Numbered from the stretch's first letter, positions 19,064 through 28,358 are shown. The stretch is DNA of 64,000 bases from ZC4RG20 sp963782445 (GCA_963782445.1 CAWAJM010000001.1:124001-188000), one strand, 5' to 3'. Made by a program: numbers and translations. Notes: generated by a model not told the origin, from the sequence alone.

Positions 19064-19100
19064 ACCGCGCCGCCGAGCCGTTCGTGCCGGCGGCGGCGGT

Positions 19101-19128
19101 CCCCGCGCGGTTGCCGAGCCGCGCGGGG
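19101..19128. terminator. GC-rich hairpin between convergent genes
   Basis: CCCCGCGCGG (19101-19110) pairs perfectly with CCGCGCGGGG (19119-19128) over an 8-base loop. It sits between the SPFH gene stop and the stop of the convergent VOC gene, so it probably ends transcription from both sides, although no T-tract is present. Confidence 0.55.
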
Positions 19129-19150
19129 GGCTGCCGCGGCCGTGCCCCGG

Positions 19151-20167
19151 TTATTTTGCCGCGCCTTTCGGCACCGCCTCGTAGAGCTCCAGGTTCAGGC
19201 CGTTCGGGTCCTGCACGAAGATGTCGCGAATCGTCGGCGAGAACCAGATCGGCTCGGGCGTCACCGTCGCGAGTCCCTGCGCCTTCACTTTCGCGACGAT
19301 CGCGTCGAGGTCCTTGACGCCCATGACCATGCCGCCCGCGCCCGGATCCGGGACGCGCAAGTGGAAGGGCTTGCGCTGCATGCCTTTCCATTCGAAGAAC
19401 TCGATCTCGGCATCGCGTTCGCCCGGGAACGTCGCCCGCGCGTAGCGGTATTCGCTGCCGACCGGGGCGCCGAAGAGCTCGGCCATGGCCGGATCGTTCG
19501 TGAACGGCTTTTGCCCTTCGACCTTGAACCCCAGCACCTTGTCGTAGAACGCGACCGTCTGGTCCATATCCCTAACGGCGAGGGCGAGCGAGGTGCCGCG
19601 CTGGATGTTGCCCGAGAGCGCGCCTTTCGAGACCGGCGTTTCCACTGCCCGGACGAGATAGCCGTCCGGATCGCGAATCAGCAAGGCGCGGACCGGGCCC
19701 ATCGAAGTCTCGATCGAAACGGGGCGGCCGTTGCGCGAGAGAATGGGTGCGCCGCGCCTTTTGACGGCGGCCAGCACGGAGTCGAGATCCCGCACGCGCA
19801 GGATCAGCTCCACGGCGCCTGGGTCCGTCGGCCGCGCCTGGCCGCCCTGGCGATCGACGTGCGAGAACTCCGTGAACTCGAGGCCGTATTGCTCGCCGGG
19901 CAGAATGGGCCGCGAGAGCCGCAGCCCGAGCCCGGGCACGTTGTTGAGGCGCGCGGCGCCGGGGCTCTTGAACGGCGCGGGCGGCGGGGCCTGCAGCCCG
20001 AATACGTCCCGATAGAACGCGAGCGTCGTATCGACGTTCTGCGTGGCATGGATGTAGTGCATGAGACTCACGGCTCGAGGCGCACGCGTTGCCGGCTCGT
20101 CGGCCGATGCAGCCGAGCCTCCAAAGGCGAAGATCATCCCCAAAGCAGCGATGCCGAGTCGGCGCAT
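19151..20167 (-). CDS. Exported double VOC (glyoxalase-fold) protein 1
   Basis: A 338-residue protein. I chose the ATG at 20167 because GAGGGGAGAG precedes it and it begins a signal peptide (LGIAALGMIFAFGGSAASA). Two vicinal-oxygen-chelate domains follow. The first has LMHYIHATQNVDTTLAFYRDVFG and ALLIRDPDGYLVRAVE; the second has SLALAVRDMDQTVAFYDKVLG and DIFVQDPNGLNLELYE. The domain ends carry the Glu that usually binds metal. VOC enzymes include glyoxalases and extradiol dioxygenases. A secreted double-domain version also occurs at 28440-29480, with low similarity but the same architecture. Substrate unknown. Confidence 0.8.
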   Translation of the reverse strand: MRRLGIAALGMIFAFGGSAASADEPATRAPRAVSLMHYIHATQNVDTTLAFYRDVFGLQAPPPAPFKSPGAARLNNVPGLGLRLSRPILPGEQYGLEFTEFSHVDRQGGQARPTDPGAVELILRVRDLDSVLAAVKRRGAPILSRNGRPVSIETSMGPVRALLIRDPDGYLVRAVETPVSKGALSGNIQRGTSLALAVRDMDQTVAFYDKVLGFKVEGQKPFTNDPAMAELFGAPVGSEYRYARATFPGERDAEIEFFEWKGMQRKPFHLRVPDPGAGGMVMGVKDLDAIVAKVKAQGLATVTPEPIWFSPTIRDIFVQDPNGLNLELYEAVPKGAAK

Positions 20168-20239
20168 GGCCTCTCCCCTCGTTGTTGTTGTCCCTGGCCG
20201 GGAGTATCGCATCAAACGGCCTGAGCCGTCTCCGGCCGC

Positions 20240-21172
20240 TCAGCGCTCGGCCCAGTGCGCGATCAGGTGATGGGCCACGGCCAACGCGGGCGGGACTCGG
20301 AACCCAGCCTCCGGTTCCCCGCGCAGCGCGGCTCGCACGGCAGCGCGCTCGAACCATCTCGCCTCCGCGAGCTCGTGACCGTCCACGGCGATCTCATGGC
20401 CGAGCGCCTCGCCGAAACAGCCGATCATGAGCGAGGACGGGTACGGCCAGGGCTGGCTGAATGCGTAGCGCACGGCGCCCACGTCGATCGCCGTCTCCTC
20501 CTTCACCTCGCGGCGCACGGCTTCCTCGACGGTTTCGCCGGGTTCCACGAAACCGGCCAGCGTCGAGTACCAATCGGCCGGGAAGCGGTCCTGGCGGCCG
20601 AGCAGACAGCGATCGCCGTGGGCGATCAGCATGATCACGACGGGGTCCGTGCGCGGAAAATGGTGCCGTCCGCACGCCTCGTGCGTGCAAAGGCGCACGT
20701 AGCCCGCCTGCCTCGATACGCTCGGATGGCCGCAAGCCGCACAGAAGCCGTGGCGGCGATGCCAGTCCGTCAATGCGCGCGCCGTCGCGAGAATCGCGGT
20801 TTCGCCGGCCGGGACCTCGGCATGAACGGACCTGAGCTCGGCGAAAGTCCCGAACGGGGCGAAGCGCTCGCGGGCCTCGCGCTCGTCGAGGTTCGAGACG
20901 TCGATGGCGAAATGCGCCGTTTCGCCGTCGAGACCGAGGCTGACGGCCGCGGCCTCGGCGCCCGGCGGGCCCAAATCCTGTCTGCGCACCCAGGCCGGGT
21001 GCTTGATCTGCTCGCCGCGGACGAGCGTCTGCAGGTGCCAGACCGGCAGGAAGCGGGTTGCCGGATCGGCGAGCTTCGCCGCGACGAGCGCCTCGTCCCG
21101 GCGCCAGTTGCCGGTCCGGTCCAGGGGATTGCCCACGTAGGCCATGGGCTTCGGGACGTCGGGCGAGCTCAT
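20240..21172 (-). CDS. nudC: NAD(+) diphosphatase/decapping enzyme NudC
   Basis: A 310-residue cytoplasmic Nudix protein. The zinc ribbon (CAACGHPS ... LCTHEACGRHHFPRTDP) is intact with four Cys. The Nudix box reads GFVEPGETVEEAVRREVKEE and keeps the metal-binding Glu residues. A following SQPWPYPSSLMIG matches the NudC-specific SQPWPFPxS signature. The enzyme hydrolyses NADH to NMNH and AMP and removes NAD caps from RNA. It is a conserved housekeeping gene placed among exported proteins. It starts 18 bases downstream of the end of the 21191-22207 gene on the same strand, so they may be co-transcribed. Confidence 0.95.
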   Translation of the reverse strand: MSSPDVPKPMAYVGNPLDRTGNWRRDEALVAAKLADPATRFLPVWHLQTLVRGEQIKHPAWVRRQDLGPPGAEAAAVSLGLDGETAHFAIDVSNLDEREARERFAPFGTFAELRSVHAEVPAGETAILATARALTDWHRRHGFCAACGHPSVSRQAGYVRLCTHEACGRHHFPRTDPVVIMLIAHGDRCLLGRQDRFPADWYSTLAGFVEPGETVEEAVRREVKEETAIDVGAVRYAFSQPWPYPSSLMIGCFGEALGHEIAVDGHELAEARWFERAAVRAALRGEPEAGFRVPPALAVAHHLIAHWAER

Positions 21173-21190
21173 TCGGGACGCGTCCGAAGC

Positions 21191-22207
21191 TCAGCGCACG
21201 TCCTGGATTTCCTCGCTTCGGTTTTGCTCGTACGTGCTCCACCCGGAATTCATGCCGTAAGGGGCGCGGATGAAGATGGCCTCGATGCGGCGGATCTGGC
21301 CCTTTTCGATCTTGAACAGCTCGCCGAGCTCCCAGGTCCAGTTGATGGGCCGGTGGTCGAAAAAGGCGAAGGCGAAGACGATGCCGCGCTCGCGGTCGAC
21401 CGCGACGAAGCGACGGTCGCGGATGCTCGTGACGACGCCTCGCAGCCCCGTCTCGAACTGTGCCTTGCAGGTCTGCCGCGCCCCGGTGCTCGGCGGCCCG
21501 GCCGTGATGATGCCGTTCTCGTGCCGCAGGCAGTCGGCCGTGAACGGATAGTAGCCCTTACCGTCGTTGCGCTGCAGGCCCTCGAAATAGTAGTTGGCCG
21601 TTCGAATCAGGCTCGCTCGGCTCATGCGTTCGTTCGCCGGGATCGCCTGCAGAAAGACCGGATCGGGCGAGCCCATCTTCTCGACGGCCGCGCCCGTGGC
21701 AGGGAAGGGGCTCGTGCTTTTCGCGCCGGGGGTCAGCGGCTTGTCGGGACGGGCGACGATCTGCTCGATTTCGCTGATTTTCCCTGCGGCGTCGATGCGC
21801 AGGCGCAGGGCGAGGCCGACGGGATCGGGCGGCTGCTTGGGCCCCGTCGAGCGGTTCGGCGCCTGCTCGAACACGGTGCCGAGGAAGGCGATCTGCTGCG
21901 TCTCGACATCGGGTATATAGAACTTGTAGTGGCCGAGGGCGCTGGTGTCGACCCACAGGCCTTCGTTGCCGAGCGGCAGCCGCACGCCGTTTTCCGTGAA
22001 GCGCACGCCCCTGGCGAACAGCGAAGGATCGACGTTCTTGTCGCGCATCGCCGCGAGGTATTTGTCGACGTAGCCTTGGAGGCATTCGCGCTGGCAGGCA
22101 TGCACGACCTTGGGCGGGCCGTCGGCCCGGGCCGAGGCGGCGAAGGCCATGCTCGCGGCGACGGCGAGGACGGCGGCCGCGAGCGCGGTGCGGATGGAAC
22201 GGCTCAT
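21191..22207 (-). CDS. Uncharacterised exported protein (DUF8021/SnoaL-like)
   Basis: A 338-residue protein with a signal peptide (AAAVLAVAASMAFAASARA). The mature start contains CQRECLQGYVDKYLAAM, a motif seen in exported proteins with a SnoaL-like first half followed by a second related half. Two similar segments each end with a description-like core: GKISEIEQIVARP and GQIRRIEAIFIRAPYGMNSGW. Four Cys in two pairs (C-x3-C near the start, and TADC/QTC) suggest disulfides. I would guess a DUF8021-type domain, known from fungi and some bacteria, but cannot confirm it. No enzymatic motif is visible. Confidence 0.65.
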   Translation of the reverse strand: MSRSIRTALAAAVLAVAASMAFAASARADGPPKVVHACQRECLQGYVDKYLAAMRDKNVDPSLFARGVRFTENGVRLPLGNEGLWVDTSALGHYKFYIPDVETQQIAFLGTVFEQAPNRSTGPKQPPDPVGLALRLRIDAAGKISEIEQIVARPDKPLTPGAKSTSPFPATGAAVEKMGSPDPVFLQAIPANERMSRASLIRTANYYFEGLQRNDGKGYYPFTADCLRHENGIITAGPPSTGARQTCKAQFETGLRGVVTSIRDRRFVAVDRERGIVFAFAFFDHRPINWTWELGELFKIEKGQIRRIEAIFIRAPYGMNSGWSTYEQNRSEEIQDVR

Positions 22208-22355
22208 GCATGCTCTCCTTCTCTGCGGTGCTTCTTCACGCGAAAGAATTCCTCGCGAAAGGAGAATAACGCAAATCCGCGCGCCCGCGCCGCGGCCGCC
22301 GGCGCCGAGCGCCTGGCCGAGCCGGCTCGACGCGCGGGGCGCAGGCCCGCCGCGC

Positions 22356-23381
22356 TTACCGCGTGCAGGTCTGCAGATAGGCGATATAGCGCTGTTGGAA
22401 CGCGGCGCTGATCGCCAATTGATCGCTTTCGTCCAAGCGCGTCATGGCGCGGAAAGGATTCTTCGGATCGACGGGCGCCGGCTGACTGAGCCCCTGCGCG
22501 GCCGCCGCCCGCGTGGCCTCGATGTCGGCGACGAAATCGGCGCGCTGTCTGGCCGAGAGGCCTTGCGCCGCGTCGAGCTTCTGCTGCAGCCGGTCGGCCG
22601 TCGCCTCGAGCCGGAGCCGGTTCGCGCCGCCGAGGCACTTGGCCATCTTCTTCTGGGTATCGGCGCGCTGCGCCGCCTCTGCGGCCGCGCGCTCCTTCGC
22701 GAGCTCCGCCTGCGATTTCGGAAACGGGCTCGGCAGCGGCTGCAGCGGCAACGTCGAGATATCCGTGGCCTCCGGCATCTTCGCGCGCAGGCTCGCGATG
22801 TACTTCTGCTCGTCGGCCGGCGAGCTCAAGCCGTTCGGGTGCTCTTGCTCGCATTCGATGAAGACCTTCTGCCGATTGCGGGCATTCATCGACGTCACGG
22901 CGATTTGTTCCTGGCGGGTCAATCCGTCCGCATATTGAAGCTCGTTTTTCGGATCCGGCGCCTCGTATCGATGCGCGTACGTCACGGCGCGCAGTGCCGC
23001 GATATCCGCTTGCCACACGGCACGCTCCTTGGCGTTGAGCTGCGGCGAGATGGCGAGCTTCTTCTCGAGGCGATCCGCGGTCACGTGCTCCTGATAGCCG
23101 TACATCTTCTCCTGACACGCGGCGAACTTGTCGAGAAAGTGGTGGTCGCAGACGGTGCTGAGCGGCGGGCAGTTCCCGCTCGCCGAGGTGTCCTGCTTCG
23201 TGTTCGTGTTCGTGTCTTGGCCCGCGTCCGCCGGAGCGGCGGACCGGCTGTCGCCGACATGCTGCAATGCCTGCTTCGCCGCCTTGAGCTTGTCCAGGAA
23301 TCCGGCCGACGCATCCCGCGGAACGCCGCCCGTGAATGCGACGATCAGCGCTCCCATCAATACTAGGGCTGCCCTTTGCAT
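22356..23381 (-). CDS. Exported protein with a duplicated Cys-bounded helical domain
   Basis: A 341-residue protein with a signal peptide (residues 1-26) and a Gln/Thr/Asp-rich linker (about 45-70). Two tandem copies of an unrecognised domain of about 90 residues follow: copy 1 at about 89-177 and copy 2 at about 249-339. They share TADRLxxKL, a Leu-x-Ala-x-x-Arg turn, ADIxAxRA and DPKN in the same order. Each copy begins and ends with a Cys (89/177 and 249/339), which suggests one disulfide per copy. A third Cys pair (71/78) lies in the linker. The region between copies is Ala/Glu/Lys-rich and probably helical. I recognise no family or function. Confidence 0.7.
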   Translation of the reverse strand: MQRAALVLMGALIVAFTGGVPRDASAGFLDKLKAAKQALQHVGDSRSAAPADAGQDTNTNTKQDTSASGNCPPLSTVCDHHFLDKFAACQEKMYGYQEHVTADRLEKKLAISPQLNAKERAVWQADIAALRAVTYAHRYEAPDPKNELQYADGLTRQEQIAVTSMNARNRQKVFIECEQEHPNGLSSPADEQKYIASLRAKMPEATDISTLPLQPLPSPFPKSQAELAKERAAAEAAQRADTQKKMAKCLGGANRLRLEATADRLQQKLDAAQGLSARQRADFVADIEATRAAAAQGLSQPAPVDPKNPFRAMTRLDESDQLAISAAFQQRYIAYLQTCTR

Positions 23382-23478
23382 AGTGTTCGTGCTCTGCTGC
23401 TTCGATGCCAGCGGGCATGGTGGAATATCCGCGGGTCGCGGACACTCCTCATTTGGAGGGGAACGGCGCGAGACTGTT

Positions 23479-25170
23479 TCAGCGGCCGGCCGGGCGGGCC
23501 TCGGCCGGCGCGAGCACGTCCCAGCGCTCCGCCGCCTGGCTTACGACGGCCGGCACGTCGGCGGCGAGCAGGTAGCGGCCGCGGACGAGCGCGGCGGCGG
23601 CTTGCCGGATCTTGGCCAGATACGCAGCGCGCGAGGCATAGCGTGCCGCAATGGAGGGCCGCGGGTCGCCGCTCCGCTGCCTGGCCTCCCGCGTCGGCGC
23701 GAACGGCACGAACGAGCCGAGCAACGGCGCGAGCGCGTCGTCCGAGCCGCGCCGGAAGTTCCAGCCCGTGAGCGTCGCGAGCGGCACGGCAACGTCGGGC
23801 AAACGGATACCGGAAGTCTCGTTGCCGTCCGCGTCGACCTGCGGCACGAGCAGCGGCAGCGGCGCGCCGGCGCCCGCGCCGCCGGGCTGCAATGGGTTCG
23901 GCACACGGACGCCGGCCGTGAGCCCGCGCGGCGAGGCGACGCCCGGGATGGCCGGGAACGCGACCTGCGCGGCCGGCACGAGCGTCCCGTCGGCGAGCCG
24001 CGGGTAACGGCTCGCGGGCGGGGCGGTTCCTTGCCGGACCCAGGCGTCCATGGCCGCGAACAGCGCGCGCAGGGCCCACCAGTAGTCGGTTGGATTGTTG
24101 CGCTGCTGCCCGGCCGTGGCCGTCGGCGGAAAGGGCGCCGGCCCGTGCTGCGTGCCGGCCAGAAAGTAAACGCGGACGTTGGCCGGGGGCGTCAGGTCCG
24201 CCGCGCCGTCGGGCGTCGTGTGGATGAGCGCCGCGACGCGGCCGCCGCCCCAGTACTCCACGCCCGTGTTCGTGTAGAAGACTTTCGGCGCCTGCGCGCG
24301 GGCCCGGGGGTTGTCGAGCTCGCCGTCGACGACGCCGCTGACGGGATCGCGCAGCGCCGCGTCGGCGAACGGAAACGAGGTCGCGGTGAACATGGCGAGT
24401 GAGCTCGGATCCGCGCCGAGCGTGTCGAGGTTCGTGCGCGAGGCGCCGGCGATGTGCGCCATGACGGCGTCGAACACTTGCCGGCCATGCTCGTCTTCGT
24501 TGAATCCTCTATACAGAAAATCGCGTAGGAATCGGCCGCTCTGCGACAAGCCGAAAGCGTAGACGTAGCGGCCGTGGACGACGGCGTCGCGCGCGTGCCG
24601 GATCCATGCCACCGCGTCGCGCACGGCCGCGAAGCCGACGCCGCCGACGGGCGTGCCGTCGGCGCTCGGGGCCGCGAGCCCCATGAGCCCGTCGCGCGGC
24701 GGCACGTTGAATTGCCAGCCGATCCACACGAGCGTGACGCCGCGTTGCAGCAGGAATTCGTCGCCGAAGCTCGCGGCATCGGCGGGATCGTTCGAAGGCG
24801 CCGCGTGGTCGAATCCGGCCAGCGCGACCTTGCGGCCGCGATTGAGGATATCGATGAGGACGGGCGCGTCCGGCCGCGGATCCTTCGGCGCCAGCACGTA
24901 GAGGTCGGCGGCGAACGGGACCCGGCCCGATGCGTCGCGGGGCGCCCGATCGAGACCGGCAATGACGGCGTTGTGCGGATCGCGCGGGTCGATCGCGAAG
25001 TGCAGACGGCCGACGATCCGCTCGTAGGCGACGCCGGGCGCGGCAACGGCCTGGCGGCTCGCGATCTCCACGGAGGTGACCTCGGCGCGCGCCGGCGCTG
25101 CGACCGCCGCGAGAGCGAGCGCTGCGGCGGCAACGGCGGCGTGAAGGTGCGAAGCTCGAAGACGCGCCAT
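23479..25170 (-). CDS. Exported alpha/beta-hydrolase-domain protein (PF20091-like)
   Basis: A 563-residue protein. The ATG at 25170, preceded by GGGGGATGGGG, begins a signal peptide (AAVAAAALALAAVAAPARA); an in-frame upstream extension lacks support. It resembles the large exported alpha/beta hydrolases with VYAFGLSQSGRFLRDFLYRGFNEDE, where G-L-S-Q-S-G holds the candidate nucleophile Ser, and PANVRVYFLAGTQHGPAPFPP with the candidate His. Such proteins occur beside aromatic or sterol degradation genes, but their substrates are poorly known. It is divergent from the signal-bearing Rossmann protein at 25319, with a 148-bp shared upstream region. Confidence 0.75.
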   Translation of the reverse strand: MARLRASHLHAAVAAAALALAAVAAPARAEVTSVEIASRQAVAAPGVAYERIVGRLHFAIDPRDPHNAVIAGLDRAPRDASGRVPFAADLYVLAPKDPRPDAPVLIDILNRGRKVALAGFDHAAPSNDPADAASFGDEFLLQRGVTLVWIGWQFNVPPRDGLMGLAAPSADGTPVGGVGFAAVRDAVAWIRHARDAVVHGRYVYAFGLSQSGRFLRDFLYRGFNEDEHGRQVFDAVMAHIAGASRTNLDTLGADPSSLAMFTATSFPFADAALRDPVSGVVDGELDNPRARAQAPKVFYTNTGVEYWGGGRVAALIHTTPDGAADLTPPANVRVYFLAGTQHGPAPFPPTATAGQQRNNPTDYWWALRALFAAMDAWVRQGTAPPASRYPRLADGTLVPAAQVAFPAIPGVASPRGLTAGVRVPNPLQPGGAGAGAPLPLLVPQVDADGNETSGIRLPDVAVPLATLTGWNFRRGSDDALAPLLGSFVPFAPTREARQRSGDPRPSIAARYASRAAYLAKIRQAAAALVRGRYLLAADVPAVVSQAAERWDVLAPAEARPAGR

Positions 25171-25318
25171 ATCCCCATCCCCCGTACGGTTCTCCCGCCG
25201 CAGTCTAGCCCAGACTCCGGCGCCGTCCCAACGCGGCGCGGTGCGCTTCGGGGCCGGCATTGAAATGCATGCGCCTCCCGCCGATACTCGGGGTCCGGAC
25301 ACGAGCGGGTACACTTCA

Positions 25319-26068
25319 ATGAAAACAGCCTCTCTCCGTCCCTTCAGCCGTCTCGCCGCCTGCTTTCAGGCAGGGCTCCTGGCCCTGTGCAGCCTCGCGC
25401 TCACGGGCGTTGCGGCCACGAGCGGCGCGGCCGAGCCCGTGAAGATCGGCATCATCGGTGCCGGGCACATGGGCGGCAATTTGGCCGAGCTGTGGGCCAA
25501 GGCCGGCCACGAGGTCATGATTTCCTCGCGTCACCCCGAAGAGCTCGAGGCGCAGGCCAAGGCCATGGGGCCGAACGTGCATGTCGGCACGGCGCGCGAA
25601 GCGGCGGCTTTCGGGTCCGTCGTGCTCATCGCGATGCCGTACGGGCAATGGCCGAACGTCAGCAAGGACATCAAGTCCGAGACGGTCGGCAAGACGGTCA
25701 TCGATCTCACGAATCCGTACCCGAAGCGCGACGGCCCCATGGCCGAACAGGCGCGCAAGGAGGGCACGGGCGTCGCGGATCCGAAATACCTGCCCGGCGC
25801 GCATCTGGTCCGCGCCTTCAATTCCATCATCTACACGGATCTGCGCAGCAAGGCGCACCGGGCCGGCGAGCCGGTCGCGATCCCCGTCGCGGGCGACGAT
25901 CGGCAGGCCGTCGCGGTCACGAGCCAGCTCGTGCGCGACGCGGGTTTCGAGCCCGTCGTCGTCGGGCCGCTGTCGAGCGCGCATCTGTTCGATGTCGGCT
26001 CGCCCATCTACGTGAAGGTCATGACGGCGGCCGAGCTGCGGGAGAAGCTGGGCCTGAAGAAGCCATGA
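25319..26068 (+). CDS. F420-dependent-NADP-reductase-like Rossmann protein with a signal peptide
   Basis: A 249-residue protein started by the ATG at 25319. Residues 1-37 form a signal sequence (LAACFQAGLLALCSLALTGVAATSGAAE). The Rossmann motif GIIGAGHMGGN follows at once, then SSRHPEEL, VLIAMPYGQW, VIDLTNPYPKRDGP and GAHLVRAFNSI, all typical of the NADP_oxidoreductase_F420 family (FNO, Steap N-domain and relatives). These need NADP, which is not normally free in the periplasm, so the signal is unexpected. It parallels the NmrA-like gene at 17200. The ATG has no strong ribosome site, and an internal start after the signal cannot be excluded. Confidence 0.75.
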   Translation: MKTASLRPFSRLAACFQAGLLALCSLALTGVAATSGAAEPVKIGIIGAGHMGGNLAELWAKAGHEVMISSRHPEELEAQAKAMGPNVHVGTAREAAAFGSVVLIAMPYGQWPNVSKDIKSETVGKTVIDLTNPYPKRDGPMAEQARKEGTGVADPKYLPGAHLVRAFNSIIYTDLRSKAHRAGEPVAIPVAGDDRQAVAVTSQLVRDAGFEPVVVGPLSSAHLFDVGSPIYVKVMTAAELREKLGLKKP

Positions 26069-26114
26069 GTTCGCCCGCTGCCGCGCGGCGCGCCCGATTC
26101 GGTGAGATCAGACA

Positions 26115-26714
26115 ATGAAGTTCGACGCCCGTCTCTTTACCATCTTCGTGGTCGCGCTCGCCGCCTTGGCCGGCGCCTCTCGCGATGCGACGGCGCAGCA
26201 GGCCGCGTCCTCCGCGCAGGCCTGCGCCTCGATTGCCGACAACGCCCTGCGCCTGGCGTGCTACGACCGCCTGCTCGGAGCCTCTCATGCCGACGGCGGG
26301 CAGGCACAGCGCAGCGAGTCGCCGGCGGCGCCGCCAGCCGGGACCTCCGGGCCGGCCGCGCCGGCCGCCGAGGCAGCGCGAGCCGCGCAGACGCCGGCGG
26401 CGCCGCGCGCCGTCAGCGCGGCGCCGGCCGCCGAGCGGGAGACGCATACGCACCGCGAGGAATCGCGATCGAACCGGGAGGCGTCCGGGGAGTTCGCCAT
26501 CAGGGTCGTCGACGTGCGGCGCTACCGACAGCGAGCGAACGCCTTTCTCATTACCGACGACGGCGACGTATGGCGGCAAACGGACGGCAAGCGGATCCAG
26601 TTCCCCAAAACGCCGTTCAGGGCGGTCATCACGCACGGCTCGTTCGGCAGCCACTTCCTCCAGCCCCCCGGCTCGAGGGTGTTGATCAGCGTGACCGAAG
26701 AGCGGCGGCACTGA
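26115..26714 (+). CDS. Exported protein with a CYD motif
   Basis: A 199-residue hypothetical protein with a signal peptide (residues 1-28). Next comes ACASIADNALRLACYDRLLG, a Cys-x-x-Ile...Arg-Leu-x-Cys-Tyr-Asp motif found at the mature start of many proteobacterial exported proteins of unknown role. A low-complexity Ala/Pro/Glu linker of about 70 residues follows. The C-terminal domain of about 65 residues (VWRQTDGKRIQFPKTPFRAV, FLQPPGSRVLISVTEE) is beta-rich. The two Cys probably form a disulfide. It follows the Rossmann gene by 46 bases. I recognise no function. Confidence 0.6.
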   Translation: MKFDARLFTIFVVALAALAGASRDATAQQAASSAQACASIADNALRLACYDRLLGASHADGGQAQRSESPAAPPAGTSGPAAPAAEAARAAQTPAAPRAVSAAPAAERETHTHREESRSNREASGEFAIRVVDVRRYRQRANAFLITDDGDVWRQTDGKRIQFPKTPFRAVITHGSFGSHFLQPPGSRVLISVTEERRH

Positions 26715-26777
26715 GCCTCGGCGCAGAAGCATAGACGCCGGCCGAGGCGCCGAGACAACCGCAGAAGGGGGCTCTAG

Positions 26778-28358
26778 ATGCAACACAGCCTGTTCCGCGT
26801 GCCGGTCCTGCTGGCCCTGGCGGCGCTCGTGACGCCCGCGTGGGCGCAGATCCTGACCGCGAAGGTCACGGGCGGCGAGGTGCGGGGCATCGCGGCCGAG
26901 GGCCTCACCGAATTCAAGGGAATTCCGTTCGCCGCGCCGCCGACAGGCGCGAACCGCTGGCGCGCGCCTCAGCCCGTCGTGCCCTGGACGGGCGTCAAGC
27001 AGGCGGACCACTTCGCGCCCGGGTGCATGCAGGACGCGTCGATGATGAAGTTCATCGGCTCGGACGCCGGCGTCAGCGAGGATTGTCTGTATCTCAACGT
27101 CTGGACCCCTGCGAAGGCGCCCCGCGCCAAGCTGCCGGTCATGGTTTGGATCTACGGCGGCGGGTTCGCCGCCGGCGCGACGAGCTCGCCGACTTACGCG
27201 GGCGCCGAGCTCGCGAAGCTCGGCGTCGTGCAGGTCAACGTCTCCTACCGCCTCGGCGCCTTCGGGTTCCTGGCCCACCCGGAGCTCAGCAAGGAGAGCG
27301 GCACGGGCTCGGGCAATTACGGCCTGCTCGATCAGATCGCCGGGCTGAAGTGGGTGCGCGACAATATCGCGGCCTTCGGCGGGGATCCGTCGAACGTCAC
27401 GATTTTCGGCGAATCGGCCGGCGGCATCTCGGTCAGCATGCTGGCCGCCTCGCCTGCCGCCAAGGGGCTGTTCGAGCGCGCGATCTCCGAAAGCGGCGGC
27501 TCGTTCGCGCCGCCGCTGCGCAGCCCGAACGGCAGCGCTGCCGGCGAGAACGTGCCGACGCTGGCCGTCGCCGAAGCCAGAGGCCGGGCGTTCCTGCAGA
27601 AGCTCGGCGCGAAGACCATCGCTGAGGCGCGCGCGATGCCGGCCGCGGCGATCCTCGAGGCTCAGGGCCAGGGGCTCGGGACCGGCTTCTGGCCGGTCGC
27701 CGACGGCCGCGTGCTGCCCGGCGACCAGTACGTGCTCTACCGCCAGGGGCGTTTCAACGATACCCCGGTCCTGATCGGCACGAACTCCGACGAAGGTGCG
27801 TCGTTCGTGCGAGGCAAGTCGACGCCGGCCGCTTTCGAGGCGAGCGTGCGCGCCCAATACGGCGCGCGCGCCGAGGCGATACTCGCGGCGTATCCGCACG
27901 CGACGGAGCGGGAGGCCTCGCGATCGGCGCAGGACCTCATGCGCGATTCGCTGTTCGGCTGGTCCACGTGGTCCTGGGCGCGGCTGCAGGCAGCGCAAGG
28001 CCGGCACAAGGCGTTTGTCTACTATTTCGATGAGCGGACGCCACAGACGCCGGAGGGCGCCCCGCACGCGTCCGAGCTTCCGTACGTATTCAAGACGCTC
28101 GACGCGCGCGGCGGCAAGCCGCGGCCCGAGGACCGCGCGGTCTCGGACTTGATGAGCCGGTATTGGACGAATTTCGCGAAGACGGGCGATCCGAACGGCC
28201 CGGGCCTGCCGAAATGGCCGGCCTTCGACGCTGCCCATCCGCAAGCCATGGTGTTCGGCGAGCACGGCGGCGCGCAGCCGTATCCGAACCTCGAGAAGCT
28301 CCGAGCCATGGACGCCTACTTTTCCTGGCGGCGGGAGCGCGGCGCGCAGAAAGATTAG
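26778..28358 (+). CDS. Exported carboxylesterase, type B family
   Basis: A 526-residue esterase with a signal peptide (residues 1-24, ...LVTPAWAQ) and an ATG preceded by AGAAGGGGG. The carboxylesterase type-B signature EDCLYLNVWTP is at about residues 101-111, and the nucleophile elbow GESAGG has Ser213. The acid (NSDEGA) and the late His region (PHASELPYVF) fit the Ser-Glu-His triad of this family. Typical oxyanion residues GGGF are at 127-130. It hydrolyses carboxylic esters outside the cytoplasm. Two tannases and several other esterases in the window suggest a common phenolic-ester or lipid-ester diet. Confidence 0.9.
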   Translation: MQHSLFRVPVLLALAALVTPAWAQILTAKVTGGEVRGIAAEGLTEFKGIPFAAPPTGANRWRAPQPVVPWTGVKQADHFAPGCMQDASMMKFIGSDAGVSEDCLYLNVWTPAKAPRAKLPVMVWIYGGGFAAGATSSPTYAGAELAKLGVVQVNVSYRLGAFGFLAHPELSKESGTGSGNYGLLDQIAGLKWVRDNIAAFGGDPSNVTIFGESAGGISVSMLAASPAAKGLFERAISESGGSFAPPLRSPNGSAAGENVPTLAVAEARGRAFLQKLGAKTIAEARAMPAAAILEAQGQGLGTGFWPVADGRVLPGDQYVLYRQGRFNDTPVLIGTNSDEGASFVRGKSTPAAFEASVRAQYGARAEAILAAYPHATEREASRSAQDLMRDSLFGWSTWSWARLQAAQGRHKAFVYYFDERTPQTPEGAPHASELPYVFKTLDARGGKPRPEDRAVSDLMSRYWTNFAKTGDPNGPGLPKWPAFDAAHPQAMVFGEHGGAQPYPNLEKLRAMDAYFSWRRERGAQKD

